A stretch of DNA of 64,000 nucleotides from Glutinoglossum americanum. Lineage: Eukaryota; Ascomycota; Geoglossomycetes; Geoglossales; Geoglossaceae. Numbering within the stretch: position 1 is the first letter of the stretch; every line of letters begins with the position of its first letter. The stretch lies in contig JAGHQL010000002.1 in NCBI GenBank assembly GCA_020080175.1, positions 186,001 through 250,000 on the forward strand. The letters run 5' to 3'. Of this stretch, positions 37,142-49,119 are shown one piece after another. A program made the position numbers and the translations under genes. A model generated the notes under the pieces. The model was given only the letters and a program-made list of their open reading frames with translations. It ran no database searches and was not told the origin of the DNA.

Positions 37142-39722
37142 ATGCCGTCTCCGCCCCTGCATCAGCTCTGCGAGGTCTGCAGCAAAATAAGATTCGATGC
37201 AAAAACTATCAACCCAGACCACTTAATAGGAGATACAAATAAAGTTAATCACCATCGGAGCCTTATTTTTTTGGCGAACAGTGCTGAGAGCTGCCACCTC
37301 TGTGCAATTCTCCTGGCTGCTATCCGATTAAGGATCGATCCGAGCGGTGTTGATCACAACTGGCTTGCGACAACGTCGCACGCAACTAATGAGATCCAAT
37401 TAGCCTATCGCCGGCACAAAGACAAGGACTATCCAGAGCTTCAAGTCAATTATGGTGGCGGCACGTACGCGGTTCTCAAAATAGCCGTTGGTCCGCAGTC
37501 CAGATACTGCAGCAGCCGGCGAGTGACAGTGCACGCGGACGTAGATGCCGAGCGAGTACTTGATCGCATTCCTCCCAAGCCACTACCAGAGAATTACAAA
37601 TTTCACTACTCGGCCGTTGCCAATTGCAGGGCTGAAAGTGTCGAGCTGGATTCTGAGGATGTTCCTGATCAGTCTGTGTGGGAAGGGTTCTTTGTCCACG
37701 AAGCCGGATGGGTATGACACCTCTTATTCAACTCAAAAGCTGTGTTCTAATGTGAGGCATATATACAGGTTTGTAATGTGTACGCCGAGTCTGGCGCCTG
37801 TTGCCTGGTGGCCTGGAGTCGGACTAAAACTACCGACAATCTCGCATGGGTACCAGCCGAAAATCTTACGCGACTCTACAAGTCCCCACACATCGACTGT
37901 AAGTAACATTTCCTGCCTACGACAACACTATTCTGTAACTAATTCCTGGATAGGCTCTTGTGGGAGAGGGGTATGGGAACAACCACTCATCGCGGCAGGC
38001 CAAACCGAATACTTGGCTGAGGATCCAGCATCAGATGAGATAATCACTCAAATCAAGTTGTGGAACTATCGCTGCCATAATTATCATGACGATTGTCCAG
38101 CTGGCCACGATGTTGAGCTTCCAGACAGGGTGATAGACGTTGGTCCACCTGATGGGAGCCAGGAGCCCTCTCTGAGCATTGGTAAAGGTAGACGAGGGGC
38201 CTATGTCACTTTGAGCTACAGATGGGGGCTTGTTAACACTCTGATGACGGCAAAAGCTAGCATGGAATCTCACATCAATGGCATACCCCACTGTTCGCTG
38301 CCCAAGACAATACGGGATGCCGTCACGGTAACGAGAAAGCTCGGTTTCCGTTATTTATGGATCGATGCTCTATGTATCATTCAAGATTGCCAACGTGATT
38401 GGCTGAGCCAGTCAGCCAAGATGGGTCAGATATATGGCGACGCTGTGCTGAATATACAAGCCGACTGCGCTGCGAATAGCAACGACGGATTTCTGAAGAA
38501 ACGACCGCTTCGCGAGATACGAAGTTGCGAACATCCAGATCTACTTGGGGATGGCGTTCGTATGGCCGTTTGTCCCAATCACCAATATCCCACGCGGGCC
38601 ATGAAGAATGGATTCTTGTCATCTCGTGGTTGGATCTTGCAAGAGCGCGCCTTGTCAAAAAGAATTGTCCACTGGACTACTCACGAAGTTTTCTGGGAAT
38701 GTTGGTCTTCACAAGCAACAGAACGCCGACCTGCACACCACCAGTGGACAGCTGGCATCCCACTTAGTGAGTTGCTCCCTGGCGACACCATTGAGGGATC
38801 ATTCAGAGCAGGTTGGGGCATGGAAAGGTCGACATATGATGGTGTTCGCATCGCAGTGAACAAAAATACAGCAAAGACGATAACGCCTGCACAACCACCC
38901 GGCTACAAAGAACCGGAAGTTGACTACAGGAGCTGGTACGATCTGGTCAAAGACTACAGCGACAGAGACTTGACTCTACCGGATGATAAACTCATCGCTG
39001 TATCTTCGCTGGCTGCGACTTTTCAAAAACAAAACAACTTGCAGGGAGCATATCTTGCTGGCTTGTGGTCTGATGACATTGTCAGTGGTTTGATCTGGAA
39101 GAGAGGAGATTATTTCCAGCGCATGGGACATCCTTCGAAACTCAAAGGTCTCGTCAAATATCGAGCACCCTCCTTTTCCTGGGCTTCGGTGGAAGGAAAG
39201 GTTGAATTTCCAGACGACACGTGGATGGATGTCATCTACAATGAACTGGACCCCCAGCTCTTTGACTGTTCTATAAGTGCTGAACTGGAAGATCCGTTTA
39301 GCTCCGTAAACGGTGGTCACATTGGACTCCAAGGGTATACCATGCGATACCTGAATATGCCTTCGGAACAGAAGAGGCGTATGATTCCAAAGCCCGATGA
39401 TATAGAGAGTTATGCCGTTATGGACCAAAGCGAGGACCCCTCGTTTGAAGATGAGAGGGCGCCAAGTTGGACACCAAATATTCTCGCACTCTTTCTTAGA
39501 GCTCGGCGACGTACGCCAGAGGAGAAGAATGAAGGTGAAAGCGGAAAAACGTCAACAGAGGAAACAAAGAACAAGCCTAAAGAGTCATTTGAGTCATATT
39601 GGCTTCTTCTTTACCCAAGCGAGCAAGGCGATATCTATTTTCGAGCAGGATTGCATATTGAAAAAGAAGATATTCAGAGCATTCAACCTATATTGGAGGA
39701 AAGGGCGTTAACAATTGTATAG
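37142..39722 (+). CDS. HET-domain protein (heterokaryon incompatibility family)
   Basis: Exons are 37142-37711, 37769-37898 and 37954-39722, encoding 822 aa. N-terminal cysteine pairs LCEVCSKIRF and SCHLCAILL are those often seen ahead of HET domains. The HET domain starts near residue 315 with AYVTLSYRWG and continues through TIRDAVTVTRKLGFRYLWID, LCIIQDCQRDW and the M-G-Q-I-Y-G-D-A block to about 400. SSRGWILQERALSKR follows, the usual W-x-x-Q-E element. The C-terminal third carries a charged Glu/Lys-rich insert (about 755-785). HET proteins trigger cell death after fusion of genetically different hyphae, or act in related innate responses; the domain is TIR-like in fold. Partner and trigger cannot be inferred. 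Copies of a 64-bp repeat lie on both sides. Confidence 0.85.
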
Positions 39723-39744
39723 CATGATTTAGATCCAACAACAA

Positions 39745-40113
39745 TTGGCGGAGCCAAGGCCATCTCTTTCGCCGTCTCAATTTTCTGAGGGAGCATTCAA
39801 TGATTTCAGAAAGAAAGCAAACCGTGCTGTAAATAAGGCTGACGTGATGGCAAAGGCATTTTTGATTCCGGAAGGCAACAGTGATGTCCCGTCTGGCATC
39901 AAGAGGACGTTCACCAACCTGGCCGCTCTGACGGATGGCGCCATCGTTGACGTCCAGCCGGATTCCTACTATGGCGCTCGCCCCGACCAGCTCGACCCGC
40001 GTGTCCAGGAAGATTTGAATTCATACATCATCCCTTCCGCGAATGATAGGGTCCCAATATTACCCAACAATTTCACTGAAGGGAAGGGTCCTGGTGGTAC
40101 TGTGATGCTATAA
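39745..40113 (+). pseudogene. Truncated copy of a conserved fungal protein
   Basis: A 122-codon frame without a proper ATG at its head runs from just after the HET gene stop to a TAA at 40113. It contains FSEGAFNDFRKKANRAVNK, ADVMAKAF, PSGIKRTFTNLAALTDGAI and DLNSYIIPSAND. I recall this block as the N-terminal part of a longer, unnamed protein family in ascomycetes; here it ends at GPGGTVML. The 64-bp direct repeat starts at the very next base, so the truncation and the repeat coincide. No function can be assigned and the fragment is unlikely to be expressed as a full protein. Confidence 0.45.
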
Positions 40114-40177
40114 GTTCGTCTGGTAGGTAGAAGGACAATTGGATTAAGCAGGTCGTGGGTGCGGTAGGTAAGCTACC
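40114..40177 (+). repeat. 64-bp direct repeat, copy 2
   Basis: Second copy of the repeat at 35804-35867, same orientation, 58 of 64 positions identical. It abuts the truncated reading frame that ends at 40113. Confidence 0.8.
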
Positions 40178-40411
40178 AAAAAGGTGTTTCTGTAAATAGA
40201 TGTTAGGGAGCTAGAATGGGCTCCCCTCATATTTGCTCGTTAGATATATTTACCCTCCATAGAGCCTATTTTAGCTTCCGGCAGAACGGCTTTTATGCTC
40301 ATACCTCCTAAATGAATATTATCAACTCGTAGCTCGTATTTTCCAAAAGCAGTTTGTTTGTCCTATACTCTTCGCTTCCCCTCTTGATTAGCATCCTATT
40401 ACCATATCACG

Positions 40412-41420
40412 ATGCCGAAAGGGAGAACATGGATAAAAGTGGCCGGCTTGATTACCTTTTCGATTGCTGCTGCTTGTTGTGCCATACTAGGGCTTCAAGT
40501 ACTATGCAAGGAAATCAATATGAAGGCGGGCATCATAACCTTAAGCGTAGGACTTCCTCTCTTTAATCTATTAGTACCACCTCTGGCTAACAAGTTCTGA
40601 TTTGTAGTTCAGTTTCACCGACACCCAGCTACCAAACAATCCTTTCTTTATGCCACACGGCCTTCTAGGGAGTGACATCCTCCAACCCCTTCAAACCAAA
40701 GCCCAGAGCGCCACGAATATTGCCGCTACAGCTGTACCTGGTGCTATCAGTAGTGCTGCTACAACCGTTCCCGGTGCCACCAGCAAGGCAGAGAGTGCTG
40801 CAAAAGCCGCCGCCACAGCAATTCCGAATACCGATACGATCGAAGATTTAACTCCCAGAAACTTCTCGCTAGGCACGAAGCAGTTTCGTATCGGGTTTAG
40901 CAACCATACAGAATGCAAGAACCTGCCACTGAAAATTCCCAGTGCCATTCCGGAAGCGGCTGCAAAAATCCTCGGTGAGCAACTTGAGGAGCTTCGCCCA
41001 GAACAGATTCTCACGGGAATCATCACTCCTATCAGATACTGTCTGATTCGGGGGCTAATGTGGATCGTGATTATAGCTATCATACTTACTATCACATTCG
41101 CCAGTTCAATGTTCAGCAGGCGATTCTGCTTCGGAGAAGTTCTGGGAAGACTATTCTGTTTTGGAGGACTCTTAGCAAGATTTGTAATTTGCTTAGCGTC
41201 TGGTCTCCTATGTTTGGTTTTCTTTCTCATACTTGCTGCTATTTTACACGTCGTGCTGGAGAGGGCCAACTATCGGCTGCCGCCTAGTATTGAGATTCAT
41301 AGGGGCGAAGTGGGTAGGTATTGCTGGGGAACCGTTGGTTGTGCTACCATTGCAATGGTGTTGGCAGCTGCTTTGCTATTTTTTGCTCGACTACTGGCTA
41401 GCAATCAGATTGTGCAATAG
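40412..41420 (+). CDS. Multi-pass membrane protein of unknown function
   Basis: Exon 1 40412-40498 and exon 2 40608-41420 give 299 aa. An alternative donor at 40574 would leave only a 34-nt intron and is less likely. Exon 1 carries one hydrophobic helix (VAGLITFSIAAACCAILGL). The middle has an Ala/Thr/Ser-rich polar stretch (about residues 50-85), then a soluble segment with FSLGTKQFRIGF. Three further helices follow: LMWIVIIAIILTITFASSM, an FVICLASGLLCLVFFLILA segment and CATIAMVLAAALLFFARL. The topology (one short and three clustered helices with an extracellular loop) recalls uncharacterised fungal integral membrane proteins found near HET and receptor genes. No catalytic motif is visible. 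Confidence 0.6.
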
Positions 41421-43946
41421 CGAGACATCTCTAGTAATATTTATATATCGAGTGTTATAGGGCAATAATGATAAAAGCTATCAGTTGTTCCGAACTAACT
41501 ATTGAGACACAAGCAGATCCTCTCTTGCCTCTTCGGTATTGCCCTCATCTGCAAATAGAGTGTCGGATCTTTCCTCTCCTGCCTTTTAGCCTCTGGACAC
41601 GCAACTCTCCGCAATTTATCGACCCAAGGGATCAAGGATCGGTAATATGGCGTAAGGTTCTGAGACATCTTCCTCATGAAATCGCCCTCGTGAACTACCA
41701 TCCCCTGTTCTATCTCAGCCAATTTTGTGGTGTCTTCGTAGTTCCAAGACTCGAACTCAGTTACTCTAGCCTGTCCCGGACCAGTGTATGGTATGAGCTA
41801 TTACAAAGAGAGAATTTAAGACTCGGTGGAGGTAAAAAGAATCTGAAAACGCAATCGAACATGTGACGTGTCTGAGTATAAATTTCCTCTTCTTGTAAAG
41901 ATCCAACTAGTAAGCTTTACAGAAATGTAGGGGATAGTTACTAGGGCTTATCAGTGAGAGAGCACAACAGCTCATCTAAGCCGCCGCCGAAAGTGAATAG
42001 TGATACATCATCGATGTACTCCATAACCATGAAAGGACAGCCCGTGGGTTATCGTCCTTGAACTCATAACCAAATATGCGTGGTACAGGAATGGTTGTTC
42101 GTTCCGAGATATATACCCAAAACCCGCAATAGCGACATTAATCAGTTCGATGGGCTGATTCACGGGTATTCGGCAACTTACTTCATTGTTGCAATTTCAC
42201 TCCGGAGTTTTTCATGAGTCCTTCGCTGGCTACCTGCATGTTATCTCCCTTGCGTGGGGTAAATACACCAGTTATTGACCATTATTGGGTGTAGGGGGCA
42301 TCCCTGATGGCATCAGGGCGGTTTGACAAGGCACAATTAGTGACGCGTGCTGGATTGGTGGGGGATCTCCCCTTAATTCAGCTCTGTACACACGGACATC
42401 AATTCAGAGAGCCTCTAGGGGACCTACATCCAATGAGAGCTGTAGCGGGCTATGGGCGGGCCTCATTATGACGACATTTCCGTTTTGCTTCACATACGAC
42501 GCCTCTCATATGCCCTGTCTAATGCCTTAGACCTACGCAATGCAATGGACAGGCAGCAGCCTAACAGTTGGTCCAAGAACGTATGGTCAGGTCAGCTGCA
42601 CCAACATGCTCTCTCAATACAGCCCCCTAATCACAGGATTTATCACCAGCGGCCTCCCTCATGAAACAAGCCAAAGTCTCAATCGGGGGTCAAGAAATAC
42701 CATCAACCAGCCGTGCCGTCTCCTTCCAGCAGCCTAGTCATGCACTAAAAATCAAGACATTATCGAGGTGGAGTAGCCACCAGGGAGGTCGAACGGGGGT
42801 CCATATGGGGTGCATCAGCTAATGCAATGCATGTCATGAGACATTTACCGTCGTCCCTTCTGAAAGGATGCCTTACTATGCCCCTTAAAATGGTGCTGGA
42901 ACCTGTCATTATCCGTCTCTTTATACATCTGAGTTCGCCTTCCGAAACGCCAACTCTGACGCCTCTTGTCCACATTATTTCCCATAATCCAATCAACATG
43001 AGGGATAGCTTTGACTGAGCTGAAAACCAAGGTGCATAGCCCACAATCCCCTAGCCCATGTCACTTCATCCTCGTCGCTCTTCTCCTAAGCCAGACGGGA
43101 AGCTAGTGCAACGCTTCCAGCCCCAGCAACATCCAAGGCTCGCATAGGTACTGTTAACACTGTGCCATGTAGTTAACCGTAAAGTCCTTCTCTTTACCAC
43201 CCAGCTGAGCTAAAGAGGGGCTAGATCCTGCTCCGCTGCTCCGGAGGGTACCTGAGCGAAACTGGGCCGCTCGCAAGGTGTATCCAAATTTCCAAGTGGG
43301 CCAGCAGTCTGAATGGATCCACTGTTCAGCTGACCCTTCCAACATGATTGAACCGGAGGCTCCATCCTATCCGATGGGTTCTATGTGCCGTGTCAGGGGG
43401 TTGATCCCAGTATAACTATTCCATCACTTGGGATCTAGAGTATCCCATAACCCAGACTCATCAGCCGGTCTCCCCGAGCCGTTGTCTTCAGAGTTTGACC
43501 AAGAAAGGTTAAGAGACTGAACTACATTCTCTAGCCCCGTACCGCTCAGACCGATGACCGAATTGTATCGCCATGCTTTGAGCCAGCTTCTATGCCCAAC
43601 ATGGGGGGATGCTGCAGTTATAGCCATGGCCGTCTCGCAGGCCAGCTTGCGGTAGCAGAAAGGAAGGAATATATCACAGATGGTCTGTAAAAATTATTAG
43701 CCCAAAGTACAGATTATCAGAAAGCTGTAGGACATACCTGTGTGGAGCCAAGGACGACCTCTACCTATAATTTTCCACAAAATAGATGGCAGAATTAATT
43801 GAGGCTCAGACCAAATACGAAAGGGGTCACCAAAGCGTGCTCACCTGAAACTTACCCAGCTCGCGCGAGCGTAGGGCGGCGTTCCTTACCCGCCAAATTA
43901 GGGTGAGCTCGGCTGAGCAAGCGAAGTTTAGTGGGGGCTTGGGGGC
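41421..43946. other. Accessory intergenic stretch, probably decayed
   Basis: Many short open frames occur on both strands, none with a recognisable motif. The longest (41468-41866, +, 132 codons) has no family resemblance. The right end adjoins a transposase fragment, so part of this DNA may be the worn body of that element, but I could not find its other domains. Confidence 0.4.
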
Positions 43947-44597
43947 TTGCCACACACAGGCCGACTTAAGCTTGATGATTCTCCGAAAGCAGAAGTAGAA
44001 TTCCGGTCGAGATCGCTCCCAGAATGCAAAGAATATAAGCCGTTGCAACAGTTCCTATATCTTGTGCAGCGGCTTATTATCCAGGAGATTCGGGAGGCTG
44101 AGACTCTGTCTGTGAATGGCGATGAGGCTGGCTACTTTATGCAGCTAAGTTGCTATTGCCAGCTTTTTCGGCAACATCGACTCCCGTGCCGCCATATATT
44201 CTATGCGGATACTATATGGTCGGGGGCGATTACGGAGGATTACTGGAAACAATTAGCCTGGCTATTTGATGAGTCCGGCTTTGAATTCTATGAAACGTGG
44301 GCATCAATTGACTGTCCGGATGATATATTTGATGAAGAGATAGGGGCACTACCTAAGAGGAAACTGGCAATGCAGGAGGTGCTCGAGCAGGTTCAGGCGA
44401 CCTTTTTTGAGCTCGAAGAAGCCCTAGTGAGCCAAGGATCAGCTTCAGAGGATGTCAATAAGCTGACGGAAGGCCGGATCCGGTTCTCACGACACAGTAA
44501 TGCTGGTGTCATTAGGGCTAATGTCGATGCCCTCATCGCCGGTGAGGACCTTGATTCGCAGGCTGTAGATTCTGGAAGTGCGATAGGAAGTGTTTAG
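43947..44597 (+). mobile_element. C-terminal fragment of a Mutator-like (MULE) transposase
   Basis: A 216-codon frame contains CYCQLFRQHRLPCRHIFYAD, a SWIM zinc finger of the CxCx(n)CxH type found near the C-terminus of MULE-family transposases. An acidic tail follows it. The DDE catalytic domain that should precede the finger is not in frame or recognisable upstream, so this is a partial element. The terminal repeats were not found. An alternative reading is a domesticated SWIM-finger protein. It lies about 270 bp before the NACHT-WD40 gene. Confidence 0.6.
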
Positions 44598-44862
44598 AGG
44601 GGCTTATTTCTCTGTTGGATCTACATGTATATACAGTCAGAAATACCTCAAATAATCACAAACACTGCCGAGCGGTCAGCCAATGAAATTAGCCCGCGTA
44701 TCCAACGAAGCATCCTCAACTCTGATTGGAGTCGGGAGATCATGGCCCAACTCGGCCGCACCATACGGCTACCAGCAATCCGTTAGGCGATCGCAACAAG
44801 CGATTAAATTCCTTCTGGCATTCGATGTTAACCACATCATCTCTTTGCGGACCCGCGTGGAG
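44598..44862. promoter_or_regulatory. Short upstream region of the NACHT-WD40 gene
   Basis: Only 265 bp separate the transposase fragment stop from the receptor start, so the receptor promoter must lie here or inside the transposase debris. No clear TATA element could be picked out. Confidence 0.3.
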
Positions 44863-47800
44863 ATGTCTTGGCGCAAACTGCCTAGCCGGTTGGAAGGCAT
44901 CTTTCACCTAGAAAGATATAAAAGGACTACAACGGTAAGTTGCGGACCTGTGTCCTTCGTTGCGATGTGGATGGTTGTTAATTATAACAAAGCCTTCTGG
45001 GAAAGATGACAAGACCGACTGCACGTCTTCCCCCGCTGCCGCTCCCGAGGACCTAGAACCGGCCCACCTCTGGAAGAAAGCGCTCGATAAACTCCGCCAA
45101 GGTGACGAGACCAGAAAGCTTGTGGACGCTTATGAGCGTAATCTCGTACGGCAGGCGCTGCAAGGTACGTCGAGGCTTCTTGCTACGAATGCGGGATCTA
45201 CTCTCCAGTTTTCTCCTAGTCTTGTCAAGCTGATGCTGAAGAAGATGCTTCTGCGGATGCCTCCCACAAGGACACAACGCGCAGCGGAAAATTGCCCATC
45301 AACGATCCTGATCCCTACCGGCAACTCCCAGCCATCGTCGATGGAAAACTCCAAGAATTCCAGGCTGATCGGCTGAAAGAGGAAGTCGCCATCAGGGAGC
45401 CAATCCTCAAGATTGTTGATTTCGTTCTTTCCGCTAAAGACGTCATTGGATCTGCAGTAACTGCGGACCCGCATGCCGCCCTGGCGTGGGCTGGGATTCT
45501 TTTATTTCTTTCTGTAAGTATTTTCAACCACAATCTCCTGTTCTTCTGGCTGCTGATTTTTCCCCTGATAGGTGTTGCTGAATCCAATCACGCAAGCAAA
45601 GGATGCTGTAGAGGGTATCGAATACATTTCAGATCTCCTTGTCCGGTGCGCAGTTACCGAGGACACTTACCTCAAAAAGGAAGGATCAACACACACTCAA
45701 AGGTACTTGGTCAACCTTTTCACCCATGAAACTCCTTAAGCTTTCAAACCTCCAAAGGGCACTCATCAGATTACGAAAAAGATTTAATATGGATATCTGA
45801 TTACTTTCAATTATTGCTCGATGCTAATGATAGCCTCTAGCTCTCCCGAATTGCAACACCTTCAAACGCTGAAGCGGGCCTTTGTGACCAAGACTGTTGA
45901 CCTTTATGCCCAAATATTGGAATATCAGATCCGGCTCGCTAAGCACATCTCCCGTTCAGGGTTCTGTCGGTTTTTCGCGGACCTTGTCGTTACAGATGAC
46001 TGGAAGGCAATGCTAATAAATGTGAAGGATATTGAGGGATGCATCAGGGAGCATCTAAGCACCCATGATAGGCATACTCTAGACGAGATTCGCGATATAG
46101 TTTCTAACCTCCACGGACATAATGAGGAGGTGCTGAATATAGTAAGGGTAAGTAAAGTTCTCATTTTGATCTATTTCCACAAGCTACTAATTATTCTCCT
46201 TAGAATATCGAAAAAAGGGAACCTGAACACAACCACCTACTAAAGGAGTTGCCTTACGCGGAAGGTGCAGCTTTTGACTCGAAAAACAATAAACATGACC
46301 AATGCCTTGAGGGCACCCGGACTCGTCTCCTCGAGGAGATTGAGGATTGGAGCAAGGACGCCAATGCCAAGAATATCTTTTGGCTAAAAGGTGTAGCTGG
46401 TACAGGAAAATCTACTATCGCTCGTACTGTTGCCTACAAGTTTGCAAAGCAGAACAGCCTTGGAGCAAGCTTCTTTTTCTTGAGGGGTAAAGAGGATCGT
46501 GGCAATGCCAGACTGTTCGTCACTACGCTAGCGCGGCAACTCAGCGAGCAGCAACCTAATCTGAGGCAATACATTCGCCAAGCAATAGTCGATAGATCCA
46601 CGATTGCCGATAAAGATCTTAACGAACAATGGGACCACCTTATCATTGGGCCACTCTCTCAGATGAAGGGCAGTGTACTCTCAATCTTGATATTTGTGAT
46701 TGATGCCCTCGATGAATGTGGGGACAGGACAGATATCCGAGACATTCTTCACCTTGTCACCCAAGTAGGGAAGGTGAAGGCCATACAAGTACGAGTTTTT
46801 GTAACCAGCAGACCCGATGCCCCTATCAACAATGTCTTTCGTAATATGGATGAAACCGTCCATTATGATCTGGCACTCCATAAGGTCCCTCAGCAGGAAA
46901 TCAGGAGGGATATATACTTTTTCTTGAAGCATAGGATGGCTAAAGTTAAGAACGACAAGGGTATCAAAGAAGAATGGCCGGCCGAGGAAGATATTAATAT
47001 TCTCGTTCAAAGGGCTGACCGTCTCTTCATCTATGCGGCAACTGTGTGCCGATTTATTGAGAATTCCCGGTTTCCAAAACCTCTTCTCTCAAAAATACTC
47101 CAGATAAAGTCGACTAGCCAATCATCCACCACTGAACTGGATGCGGTATATTTGCAGATAGTAGAGCCTTCTGTTATTGACAGTTCCGTCCCGGACGAGA
47201 GAGATGAATTAATGAGTCTATTCAGAGAGGTTGTTGGATCAGTTGTCATTCTGTTTGACCCTCTTTCTACTTTAGACTTGTCCAGACTGCTTGATATATC
47301 ATCGGAAAAAGTTAGCGGGACACTTGAGCCACTGCACTCTGTTCTGGATATCTCAGAGGATGAAGAATCTTCTATCCAGCCATTCCACCTTTCTTTCCGC
47401 GATTTCCTCTTTGATAACAAAAGGTGCTCTAACACTCAATTTTGGATTGCCGAAGATAAAGCACATAGCAATCTTGTTAGCAGATGTATTAAGATCATGT
47501 CTGGTGCTTTAAAGAAAGACATCTGCATGTTGGGGGAACTGGATTGTCTTGTCAGCGGCATTGACCAAAATCTTATTAAAACAAGTCTTCCTGTACATAT
47601 CCAGTACGCATGTCGCTATTGGATCCGTCATCTCCAGAGGACTGAAATCCATCTCCATTACAAAGAGGTCCTGGGTTTTCTCAAGGATCGCTTCCTTCAC
47701 TGGCTTGAGGCCCTCAGTCTTATGCGGCGGATACCTGAGGGAGTACTCATGATACAAACACTCAAATCCATGCTTACTGTAAGTATCTCTAAGCCGCTAT

Positions 47801-49119
47801 GAGGACCAAGATGCTGACATAACTATGAAGTCTAACCAATACCCAGAATTATACGGGCTGGTGAATGATGCAAGGCTGTTTCTTCTCAGCTTTAAGTCTG
47901 TCATTAAAGAAGCACCTCTTCAAGCATACCATTCTGCCATCGTTTTCAGCCCAGCAAGTAGTATCATTCGCAACCGATTCTTGCAGTCCTATGATTCAGC
48001 TGATTCAGTATCCACCCGGATCAAAATTTTGCCTAAAGTTGAAGACTGGAACCCGTCTGTGCAAGCATGCAAGCAGGCGCTGGAAGGCCATACCGACTCG
48101 GTCTGGACGGTAGCCTTTTCGAGCGACGGTCTGCTTGCGTCCGGATCTCACGATAGGACTGTGCGGGTGTGGGATCCCATGACAGGCGAATGCAAGCAGA
48201 CGCTGGAAGGCCATACCGACTCGGTCTGGACGGTAGCCTTTTCGAACGACGGTCTGCTTGCGTCCGGATCTCACGATAGGACTGTGCGGGTGTGGGATCC
48301 CATGACAGGCGAATGCAAGCAGACGCTGGAAGGCCATACCGACTCGGTCTGGACGGTAGCCTTTTCGAACGACGGTCTGCTTGCGTCCGGATCTCACGAT
48401 AGGACTGTGCGGGTGTGGGATCCCATGACAGGCGAATGCAAGCAGACGCTGGAAGGCCATACCGACTNNNNNNNNNNGTGTGGGATCCCATGACAGGCGA
48501 ATGCAAGCAGACGCTGGAAGGCCATACCGACTGGATCTGGACGGTAGCCTTTTCGAGCGACGGTCTGCTTGCGTCCGGATCTGACGATAGGACTGTGCGG
48601 GTGTGGGATCCCATGACAGGCGAATGCAAGCAGACGCTGGAAGGCCATACCGACTGGATCTGGACGGTAGCCTTTTCGAGCGACGGTCTGCTTGCGTCCG
48701 GATCTGACGATAGGACTGTGCGGGTGTGGGATCCCATGACAGGCGAATGCAAGCAGACGCTGGAAGGCCATACCGACTGGATCTGGACGGTAGCCTTTTC
48801 GAGCGACGGTCTGCTTGCGTCCGGATCTGACGATAGGACTGTGCGGGTGTGGGATCCCATGACAGGCGAATGCAAGCAGATACTGAATGGAAAGCTTCCC
48901 CCAGAGTTTTCATCTTTACCCAGCCTTCAACCTCCACTGTATTCTCTGAATGGAGAACAGAGGTGGGTAACCCGAAACAATCGTCATCTTCTTCTCCTCC
49001 CTGATGATCATTATCCTATTTGCTTTGCTGTCAAGGGCAACACTCTGGCGATAGCACGTCACTCTGGCCAACTTACTTTTCTTGAATTTAGCTCAGATAT
49101 TGATTCTCTGAAGATCTGA
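44863..49119 (+). CDS. NOD-like receptor: NACHT_N - NACHT - WD40 repeats
   Basis: Exons are 44863-44934, 44993-45164, 45230-45513, 45572-45702, 45841-46147, 46204-47778 and 47831-49119. The last contains a 10-N scaffold gap at 48468-48477, so the reading frame is not continuous there in this assembly. The N-terminal NACHT_N region (about residues 30-330) has ADPHAALAWAGILLFL, LLNPIT and YISDLLVRCAVTEDTYL. NACHT follows with P-loop GVAGTGKST, FFFLRGKEDRGNA (Walker A neighbourhood), and FVIDALDECG as Walker B. LHKVPQQEIRRDIYFFL and FHLSFRDFL complete the family set. The C-terminus is an array of 41-aa WD40 units (GHTDSVWTVAF..RTVRVWD). Such receptors govern fungal nonself recognition, the propeller sensing ligands and NACHT oligomerising. 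The effector domain here is not a HET or patatin domain. Confidence 0.85.
48086..48888 (+). repeat. Near-identical 123-bp WD40-coding tandem repeats
   Basis: Units start at 48086, 48209, 48332 and 48455 (cut by the gap), then 48520, 48643 and 48766 after it; each is 123 bp (41 codons). Within each block units are almost identical. Before the gap they read HTDSVWTV and SGSHDRT; after it HTDWIWTV and SGSDDRT. Such homogenised arrays are known from the fungal HNWD (het-d/e/r) receptors, where repeat number and a few surface residues set specificity. Confidence 0.9.
48468..48477. other. Scaffold gap of 10 N within the WD40 array
   Basis: Ten N bases interrupt the tandem array. The downstream copies are out of phase with the upstream ones across the fixed gap length, which shows the gap size is a placeholder. 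An unknown number of units is probably missing. Confidence 0.95.

Noticed and set aside
35804-40177. The 64-bp repeats as LTRs of a retroelement
   Set aside because: Far too short, and the interior encodes a HET protein, not retroelement proteins.
48086-48888. CRISPR-like repeat spacing
   Set aside because: The repeats are contiguous coding WD40 units without spacers, and this is a eukaryote.
48005-48937. Long antisense open frames across the WD40 array
   Set aside because: They mirror the 123-bp repeat, which lacks stops on the antisense strand; no independent protein.
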